64,000 nt of DNA, from assembly GCA_002304925.1 (NCBI GenBank), contig DBPT01000029.1, positions 62,001-126,000 of the forward strand. Reading direction: 5' to 3'. This DNA comes from Prolixibacteraceae bacterium UBA1413. GTDB lineage: Bacteria > Bacteroidota > Bacteroidia > Bacteroidales > Prolixibacteraceae. The translations under genes and the position numbers were made by a program. How positions within the stretch are numbered: the stretch's first letter is position 1; each line of letters begins with the position of its first letter. The notes below the pieces were generated by a model. The model worked only from the letters and a program-made list of their open reading frames with translations. It was not told the DNA's origin and did not search any database. This document shows, one piece after another, positions 58,267 to 64,000 of this stretch.

Positions 58267-60821
58267 CATCCGCATTTGGAAGATCCGCACGACCTGCAGA
58301 CCAGGCATCCTTCCTGATAGACCACCTCATCTGATCCGCAATCTTCGCATCGGGCATCCTCGGCAATAGTCCCGTTGGGGATATATTTTTTCAGGGCACG
58401 GGCCACACCCGCCTTCCAGCTGTTAATGGTTTCGTTATCGAGCTGAAGGCTGGTTACCAGTTCCACCACTTTATGGATCGGCATGCCATGACGTAAAACA
58501 CCTGAAATCAGCTTTGCATAGTTCCAGTATACCGGGTTGAATTTGTAAGACAACCCCTCGATGGTGGTTTTGTATCCCCGTTTATTGATGTATTGGAAAT
58601 CGTAGCGCGATGTGTCGTCGTCCTCCCAGTTTTTTATGATGTACCCTTTGGTTACCGACCGGGGCAACAAAATGCCATCTTCGTCATCACTTAAACCGGT
58701 AAAAATTTCGTAGGGCATATTACCAATCAGTCCGATGAATGCCACCCAGTTCTCCTTGTTATTCCGGAAACGCACCACATCGGCTTCCAGGATCTCGGGT
58801 CTTTTGGTCGGGAAAGGCGAGAATTTTTTCTTCTCCTCTTTTTTCTCGGAAATCAGAACTCCGGAACGGGAACCGTCGCGGTATACCGTTACTCCCTTGC
58901 AACCGCTTTTCCAGGCTTCGAAGAAGAGCTGGCCTACCAGTTCCTCCGAAACGTGTGCGGGGAGGTTGATGGTCACGCTGATCGAATGATCGACCCATTT
59001 TTGAATCCTGCCCTGCATATGCACTTTGGCAACCCAGTCAACATCGTTCGAGGTAGCCTGGTAATAGGGTGACTTTTTGACCAGGTCATCAAGCTCTTCC
59101 TGGGAAAATTTCCTGTCTGTTTCCAATCCGTTCACTTCCATCCATGTTTTGAACTTATGATGGAAAACCGTGAATTCTTCCCAATGGTCGCCGACCTCAT
59201 CGACAAAATCGACCCGCACACCCTTATCATTGGGATTTACTTTACGGCGTCGTCGGTATACCGGCATAAAGACCGGCTCAATCCCCGAGGTGGTCTGGGT
59301 CATCAGGCTGGTGGTCCCTGTCGGGGCGATGGTGAGTAAGGCAATGTTACGCCGTCCCGATTTTACCATTTCCTCATATAATCCGGGGTCAGCGAGCCTG
59401 ATCCGCCTGATGAGGGGGTTGTTCTGTTCCCTTTCCGCGCTGTAGATGGCGAAAGGGCCCCGCTCAGTTGCCAGGCGAACCGAAGAGCGGTAAGCCTCGA
59501 GGGTCACAGTTTTGTGAACTTCTTCAGAAAAATCGGTAGCGTCTTCCGTACCATATCTGAGCCCCAGGGCAGCCAGCATGTCTCCTTCGGCGGTAATTCC
59601 GATTCCGGTACGACGTCCTTCTTCCGCTTTTTTGCGGATGTTTTGCCACAGGTTTCTTTCTACCAGTTTGATCTCATCCGTTTCAGGATCATCTGCGATC
59701 TTCTGAAGAATTGCGTCTATCTTTTCAAGCTCCAGGTCGATGATATCATCCATGATACGCTGGGCAATGTGAATATGCTGTTTGAAGAGGTTGAAGTCAA
59801 ACCTGGCCTGCGGAGTGAAAGGCTGCTCCACATAGGAGTACAGATTGATGGCGATCAGGCGGCAACTGTCGTAAGGACACAGGGGAATTTCACCGCAGGG
59901 ATTGGTGGAAACCGTACGGTATCCCAGATCCGCATAACAATCGGGGATGGATTCCCTGACGATGGTATCCCAGAATAAAATTCCCGGCTCTGCAGATTTC
60001 CAGGCATTGTGAACGATTTTTCTCCAAAGTTCCGCAGCGCTGATCTCGTTGCTGTACAGCACTTCATCGCCGGTAATGGGATAGCGTTGAAAATAGGATT
60101 CCCCGTTCTCCACAGCCTTCATGAAATCGTCATGCAGCTTGACCGACACATTGGCGCCGGTTACCTTGCCCTGTTCCAGTTTGGCGTCGATAAATTTTTC
60201 GGCGTCGGGATGCTTGATGGATACCGAGAGCATCAGTGCACCCCGCCGTCCGTCCTGCGCCACCTCGCGTGTCGAGTTGGAATAACGCTCCATGAAAGGA
60301 ACGATCCCCGTGGACGTCAGGGCTGAATTTTTTACCGGCGATCCCTTGGGACGGATATGGGACAGGTCATGACCGACTCCGCCGCGCCGCTTCATTAGCT
60401 GGACCTGTTCCTGGTCTATTTTCATGATGCCGCCGTAAGAATCGGAATTGCCGTTGTTTCCCACTACAAAGCAATTCGACAGGGAGGCGATCTGGAAATT
60501 ATTCCCGATACCGGTCATCGGTCCCCCCTGCGGAACGATATACCTGAAATCCTTCAGCGTGTGAAAGATCTCTTTCTCGGCAATAGGATGGGGATACTTC
60601 TGCTCAATCCTTGCAATTTCACGGGCAAGCCGCCAGTGCATGTCGTCGGGTGTCAGTTCGTAGATATTACCAAATGAATCCTTCAAAGCATACTTGTTAA
60701 CCCATACCCTAGCCGCAAGATCATCGCCGCTGAAATACCGGAGCGATGCCTGGTATGCTTCCTCCTGAGAAAAAATTTTCCTGGCCGGCGGGGCCTTAAC
60801 AAGGTCAACCTTTACTGTCAT
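58266..60821 (-). CDS. nrdJ: Adenosylcobalamin-dependent (class II) ribonucleotide reductase
   Basis: NrdJ reduces ribonucleotides to deoxyribonucleotides with a radical made from adenosylcobalamin, independent of oxygen. The 851-residue protein has the substrate motifs SNCFVVGN (first redox Cys), NPCGEIPLCPYDSC near residue 309 (thiyl Cys and Glu), and IAPTGTTSLMTQT. The C-terminal part contains the TSCPDC-like region EDCGSDEVVYQEGCLVCRSCGSSKCG, a zinc-ribbon and the shuttle cysteines. No ATP-cone is obvious. It needs an external or own source of B12. Its 333-base leader holds no cobalamin riboswitch that I can recognise. Confidence 0.95.
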   Translation of the reverse strand: MTVKVDLVKAPPARKIFSQEEAYQASLRYFSGDDLAARVWVNKYALKDSFGNIYELTPDDMHWRLAREIARIEQKYPHPIAEKEIFHTLKDFRYIVPQGGPMTGIGNNFQIASLSNCFVVGNNGNSDSYGGIMKIDQEQVQLMKRRGGVGHDLSHIRPKGSPVKNSALTSTGIVPFMERYSNSTREVAQDGRRGALMLSVSIKHPDAEKFIDAKLEQGKVTGANVSVKLHDDFMKAVENGESYFQRYPITGDEVLYSNEISAAELWRKIVHNAWKSAEPGILFWDTIVRESIPDCYADLGYRTVSTNPCGEIPLCPYDSCRLIAINLYSYVEQPFTPQARFDFNLFKQHIHIAQRIMDDIIDLELEKIDAILQKIADDPETDEIKLVERNLWQNIRKKAEEGRRTGIGITAEGDMLAALGLRYGTEDATDFSEEVHKTVTLEAYRSSVRLATERGPFAIYSAEREQNNPLIRRIRLADPGLYEEMVKSGRRNIALLTIAPTGTTSLMTQTTSGIEPVFMPVYRRRRKVNPNDKGVRVDFVDEVGDHWEEFTVFHHKFKTWMEVNGLETDRKFSQEELDDLVKKSPYYQATSNDVDWVAKVHMQGRIQKWVDHSISVTINLPAHVSEELVGQLFFEAWKSGCKGVTVYRDGSRSGVLISEKKEEKKKFSPFPTKRPEILEADVVRFRNNKENWVAFIGLIGNMPYEIFTGLSDDEDGILLPRSVTKGYIIKNWEDDDTSRYDFQYINKRGYKTTIEGLSYKFNPVYWNYAKLISGVLRHGMPIHKVVELVTSLQLDNETINSWKAGVARALKKYIPNGTIAEDARCEDCGSDEVVYQEGCLVCRSCGSSKCG

Positions 60822-61154
60822 TGCAGATTTTATTACTGTTTGTACTGGTTAAGCCAAAATCCTGAATTTTAAACCCCTGAATCTCTTGCTTAATTAACTT
60901 TATTGGTGCTTGATTTTTACTTATGCAAGATAAGCCCGGTAAAGTAATTTTGGAATGCTTTTTATCTTCATTAACCAGAAAGTTATCAACTCCATTATGT
61001 TAATTAGCTGATTGTTAAATTTTTATGAATTTTTTCCAACAAAAAAGTTACAAAAAAAGATTTTCTATAATGAATTATCAGCAAACCGCCAAACAAAAAA
61101 TCCGGAAGGTTGACTCATTTTATCAACTATTTCCCAACATAAAAAAAACACAGT
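60822..61154. other. AT-rich gene-free stretch before nrdJ
   Basis: The region is strongly AT-rich and has no gene-like frame. It contains two TTATCAAC octamers (60983-60990 and 61120-61127), which resemble DnaA boxes but lack the CACA end, and several A or T tracts. A promoter for nrdJ is expected here, but I see no clear TAnnTTTG on the minus strand, no B12 box and no NrdR palindrome. Confidence 0.4.
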
Positions 61155-62396
61155 TCAGGCTTGGAAAGAAAAGACCGTTTTCAGGATGGTTTCGGTGGCA
61201 CCCCGGTTATTTTTGACGTAAGCCGAAGCCGATAGGGATGCCTGTTCATACAGCTCTCGATTGTTCAGAAGTTTCAAAAGTTGTTCAGTGAAGGACTCCG
61301 TGTCGGATACCGTGAAAGCAGCTCCCAGTCCGATGAGTTGAACCGCTTCCCTGAACTTATGATAATTAGGTCCGAAGAATACGGGCAAACCAAAAGTTGC
61401 CGCTTCAAGAATATTGTGGATACCTACCCCGAATCCCCCTCCTATATATGCATATGTTCCATATTTATAAAGCGAGGACAGCAGTCCCACCGAATCGATG
61501 ATCAACACCTGATAGCGGGTCACGTCCGTTTCCGCAGCCCGGCTCATCAGAAGGGGCGGATTTTTCAACATATGAACCAACCTGTTTATATTTCCAAGTG
61601 ACACCTCGTGAGGAACCAGGATAAACTTCCACCCTTCCCGGGAGTTGATAAATGGCACAAGCAGCTCTTCATCAGGTTTCCAGGTGCTTCCGGCGATGAG
61701 TACCGGTTTTCCTTCACAAAACTTTTCAACAACCGGTACGGGTTGTGAACTTTCTGCAATGGAAGCCACCCGGTCGAAGCGGGTATCCCCTGATATCGTA
61801 ACATCGTCGATGCCGATTGAGTTCAGAAGAGCTGCTGAATTCTCATCCTGGACAAAATGGCGGGTGAAGGCCTTTAAGAGGTCCCGGAACCACCCTCCCC
61901 AGGGCATTCTGCTGAAAAAAAGCTGTTCTTTTCTGAAAATCCCGGAAACCAGAAAAAGAGGGATATTCCGATTTTTCAACCCGTCAATGTAATGGTACCA
62001 GAATTCATATTTTACAAAAAAAGCAATGGCAGGTTGCAGGGTATCCAGAAACATGGCCGCATTACGCGGCGTATCTTCGGGCAAATAACCGACAAAAGCG
62101 GCTTGGCTGTAATTTTTCCTGATTTCATACCCTGAAGGAGAAAAAAAGGTGATGGCGATTTTATAACCGGGGCGGGCCCTGCCAATGGCTTCGATGACGG
62201 GTCTTCCCTGTTCAAATTCTCCGAGCGACGCACAATGAAACCAGATCCAGGAAGAATCAGGATCCCGTTTTTCCTTCAGTTTCCCTTGCCAACCCCTCCT
62301 TCCCCTGACGAACAGTCGGGCCTTGGGATGAAAGGGAGCCATCACCCTGATGAAAAAATGATAGAAAAATACCGCGATATCGTATAGCAATTTCAT
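61155..62396 (-). CDS. kdtA: 3-deoxy-D-manno-octulosonic acid transferase (WaaA/KdtA)
   Basis: Adds Kdo from CMP-Kdo to the lipid A precursor at the inner membrane. The 413-residue GT30 protein starts with an N-terminal membrane-binding helix (LLYDIAVFFYHFFIRVM), carries the catalytic Glu60 in HCASLGEFEQG, and the C-terminal CMP-Kdo domain with IAGSTWKPDEE, GGGFGVGIHNILEAATFGLPVFFGP and NHxKFREA-like NYHKFREA. The start MKLLYDI was chosen 15 codons inside the longest frame to fit the family. With lpxH and lptB it shows that the cell makes and exports LPS. It is divergent from the U32 gene. Confidence 0.94.
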   Translation of the reverse strand: MKLLYDIAVFFYHFFIRVMAPFHPKARLFVRGRRGWQGKLKEKRDPDSSWIWFHCASLGEFEQGRPVIEAIGRARPGYKIAITFFSPSGYEIRKNYSQAAFVGYLPEDTPRNAAMFLDTLQPAIAFFVKYEFWYHYIDGLKNRNIPLFLVSGIFRKEQLFFSRMPWGGWFRDLLKAFTRHFVQDENSAALLNSIGIDDVTISGDTRFDRVASIAESSQPVPVVEKFCEGKPVLIAGSTWKPDEELLVPFINSREGWKFILVPHEVSLGNINRLVHMLKNPPLLMSRAAETDVTRYQVLIIDSVGLLSSLYKYGTYAYIGGGFGVGIHNILEAATFGLPVFFGPNYHKFREAVQLIGLGAAFTVSDTESFTEQLLKLLNNRELYEQASLSASAYVKNNRGATETILKTVFSFQA

Positions 62397-62491
62397 ACTT
62401 CCGGTTTTGGTGCAAAATAACAAAGAAAACCGATGTTCCAAACGAAATCAGATAGTTTGGAGCACTGCGGGAATAAACCCGCGGAAACTGT

Positions 62492-62499
62492 TAAATTTG
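62492..62499 (+). promoter_or_regulatory. -7 promoter element (TAAATTTG) of the U32 gene
   Basis: TAAATTTG matches TAnnTTTG and ends 17 bases before the ATG at 62517. It lies inside the longest open frame and so argues for the shorter start. Confidence 0.5.
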
Positions 62500-62516
62500 C
62501 GGCTGTTCAACAAAGT

Positions 62517-63785
62517 ATGGCTGAAGTGCGGAATATAGAAATCATGGCGCCTGTGGGGTCGTATGAATCCCTGATGGCGGCGATCCAGGGAGGAGCCGGC
62601 TCTGTCTATTTCGGGGTGGAGCACCTCAACATGAGGGCCCGTTCAGCCGCCAATTTCAGCCTTGGGGACCTCCGCAAAATCGCAGCCATTGCATCGGAAA
62701 ACGGCGTTAAAAGCTATCTCACCCTGAACACGGAAATTTTCGACAACGAGACCGGACTGATGCGCCAGGTGTTGGATGCAGCCCTGGATGCCGGGATTTC
62801 GGCAGTCATTGCCGCCGATATTGCCGTGATCTTGTATGCCCGCTCGATCGGCATGGAGGTACACGTCAGCACCCAGGTGAACATCACCAATTCCGAAGCA
62901 GTGAAGTTCTATGCGCAGTATGCCGATGTGGTGGTGCTGGCCCGGGAAACCAACCTCGGACGCGTTCATGAGATCAGCGACATGATCAGAGAGCAGCAGG
63001 TAAAGGGTCCTTCCGGAAATCTGCTGAGGCTGGAGATGTTTGTTCACGGAGCCCTCTGTATGGCGATCAGCGGCAAGTGTTACCTGAGCCTGCATGAGAT
63101 GAACGCTTCCGCCAACCGGGGAAGCTGTCTGCAGACCTGCCGCAGGGGATATCATGTCACCGACCGGGAGACCGGAGAAGAGATCGCCGTTGAGAATGAA
63201 TATATTATGTCACCCAAGGATTTGAAGACCATTCACTTCCTGAACAAGATCCTGGATGCCGGGATTTCGGTGCTGAAGATCGAAGGGAGGGCCCGTTCCC
63301 CTGAATATGTAAAAACTACGGTTACCTGTTATCGCGAAGCCGCCGACGCCTGGCGAAGCGGGACTTTCACACAGGAGAAGATAGAAGCGTGGAATGAAAA
63401 ACTGGCATCGGTTTTCAACCGCGGATTCTGGGATGGGTACTACCTGGGAAAACGGCTGGGGGAGTGGAGCCACAATTACGGATCACAGGCCACCAAAAGA
63501 AAAATATATGTGGGCAAGGCCACCAATTACTTTCCGAAGATCGGAGTGGGCGTATTCCGTATTGAAACCGGTTCACTGACCACCGGCGAAGAGATCCTGA
63601 TCACCGGGCCCACCACCGGTGTGGCGGAAACGACGGTTTCGGAACTGCGGACCTCTTCGGGAGTCGCCGTTGAAGCAGGGAAAGGTGAATATGTTTCCAT
63701 TCCCGTACCGGTGAAAATCAGGAGAAATGATAAATTATTCAGGTGGGTGGATGCTAAAACCGCTCATCTGAACGTTCCTAAATAA
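62517..63785 (+). CDS. U32 family protein, probable tRNA/rRNA hydroxylation protein (TrhP/RlhA type)
   Basis: The 422-residue protein belongs to the U32 family, long annotated as collagenase-like peptidase. It has the N-terminal TIM-barrel start IMAPVGSYESLMAAIQGGAGSVYFG, THVSTQVNITN-type segment, and the cluster of Cys with E-x-F-x-H-G (MFVHGALCMAISGKCYL ... RGSCLQTCRR) that probably binds an Fe-S cluster. The closest characterised members, TrhP and RlhA, hydroxylate tRNA wobble uridine or 23S rRNA C2501 with prephenate. The C-terminal beta-barrel domain (about 335-420) is present. The start was taken at MAEVRNIEIM because of the promoter element just upstream. Confidence 0.85.
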   Translation: MAEVRNIEIMAPVGSYESLMAAIQGGAGSVYFGVEHLNMRARSAANFSLGDLRKIAAIASENGVKSYLTLNTEIFDNETGLMRQVLDAALDAGISAVIAADIAVILYARSIGMEVHVSTQVNITNSEAVKFYAQYADVVVLARETNLGRVHEISDMIREQQVKGPSGNLLRLEMFVHGALCMAISGKCYLSLHEMNASANRGSCLQTCRRGYHVTDRETGEEIAVENEYIMSPKDLKTIHFLNKILDAGISVLKIEGRARSPEYVKTTVTCYREAADAWRSGTFTQEKIEAWNEKLASVFNRGFWDGYYLGKRLGEWSHNYGSQATKRKIYVGKATNYFPKIGVGVFRIETGSLTTGEEILITGPTTGVAETTVSELRTSSGVAVEAGKGEYVSIPVPVKIRRNDKLFRWVDAKTAHLNVPK

Positions 63786-63828
63786 AAAATCCTTACCTTT
63801 TCAACCAATTTTTGTACAAACAAAAAAC

Positions 63829-64000
63829 ATGAAGAGAATATTAACATCCGGCATTGTGATAGCCCTTTTGCTGTCCATCCCGCTGTTGATGGCCGGCCAG
63901 AACACGCTGAAACTGAGGATCAGCGGAACTTCCACCAAGTTTATGAATGAAGCTCCCAGGGAGACAGTGCCTCATCCTGATTTTCGCGACCTGTCAGGGG
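63829..64000 (+). CDS. Secreted protein, N-terminal part only
   Basis: The frame from ATG 63829 stays open to the right edge (57 codons). It begins with a clear signal peptide (MKRILTSGIVIALLLSIPLLMAG) with likely cleavage before QNTLKL, followed by strand-like, hydrophilic sequence. Too little is present to name a family. It is 43 bases behind the U32 gene; TTTTTG shortly upstream may be part of a weak -7 element. Confidence 0.6.
   Translation, partial: MKRILTSGIVIALLLSIPLLMAGQNTLKLRISGTSTKFMNEAPRETVPHPDFRDLSG

Noticed and set aside
60822..61154. Possible replication origin because of AT-richness and DnaA-like octamers
   Set aside because: Only two imperfect boxes, no dnaA, dnaN or gidA neighbours and no further cluster.
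1..64000. CRISPR arrays, prophage, insertion sequences, toxin-antitoxin or secretion cargo islands
   Set aside because: No regularly spaced repeats, transposase or integrase genes or phage structural genes were found; the segment is core chromosome.

Overview
The window looks like a chromosomal segment of a Bacteroidota bacterium, most likely an anaerobic, Gram-negative member of or near the Bacteroidales. The evidence is a complete sprA gene (the type IX secretion outer-membrane translocon) behind ruvA, many promoters with the Bacteroidota -7 element TAnnTTTG 12-40 bases before start codons, lineage-typical families (DUF4292 lipoprotein, lipoprotein with a TlpA-like domain, short Ser2 form of the PurF family), and LPS genes (lpxH, kdtA, lptB). 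A glycyl-radical enzyme with its activase, a class II (B12) ribonucleotide reductase and a futalosine-pathway menaquinone gene fit an anaerobic or microaerophilic life. The segment is almost wholly housekeeping: no prophage, insertion sequence, CRISPR array or integron was seen.

Layout. 1-4.3 kb, minus strand: mutL (cut by the window edge), a small membrane protein, and the GTPases der and era. 4.5-9 kb: a PurF-like protein, gltX and kbl. 9-10.2 kb: mqnC, divergent from a plus-strand run pdxA-ruvA-sprA-prmC-EEP membrane phosphatase (10.3-21.7 kb). 21.7-25.8 kb: ribF, a TlpA-like lipoprotein, lpxH and a FabH-like synthase. 25.9-31.1 kb, minus strand: tig, clpP, clpX, a tRNA-Leu(UAG), lptB and tatC. 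31.5-37.2 kb: recQ, ahcY, a Rieske-like lipoprotein, a small membrane protein, greA and a HIT protein. 37.4-43.9 kb: dnaE, thioredoxin, a DUF58 protein and a GH32-fold protein. 43.9-45.7 kb: a broken YceI gene, a Crp/Fnr regulator and a methyltransferase. 45.8-50 kb, minus strand: dut, TPR lipoprotein, DUF4292 lipoprotein and an EnvC-like protein. 50.3-53.5 kb: activase plus a glycyl-radical enzyme closest to trans-4-hydroxy-L-proline dehydratase (HypD). 53.6-58.2 kb: a membrane protein, type I pullulanase, an alanine-dehydrogenase-like protein, tsaE and gcvH. 58.3-63.8 kb: nrdJ, kdtA, a U32-family protein, and the start of a secreted protein cut by the right edge.

I found no wholly new multi-gene system. 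The most unusual content is a set of proteins that keep an enzyme fold but seem to have lost the residues that define its chemistry: a GH32 protein without any of its three catalytic carboxylates, a PurF-family protein with a dismantled glutaminase half but an intact PRPP site, an alanine-dehydrogenase-like protein lacking Lys/His/Asp catalytic residues, a Rieske-like lipoprotein with both His ligands replaced, a TlpA-like lipoprotein without its CxxC, and a MutL whose endonuclease motif lacks the usual His. Most are probably lineage-wide Bacteroidota families whose automatic names are misleading. Other points are a YceI gene remnant with a large internal deletion and a frameshift, and a small dispersed intergenic repeat.
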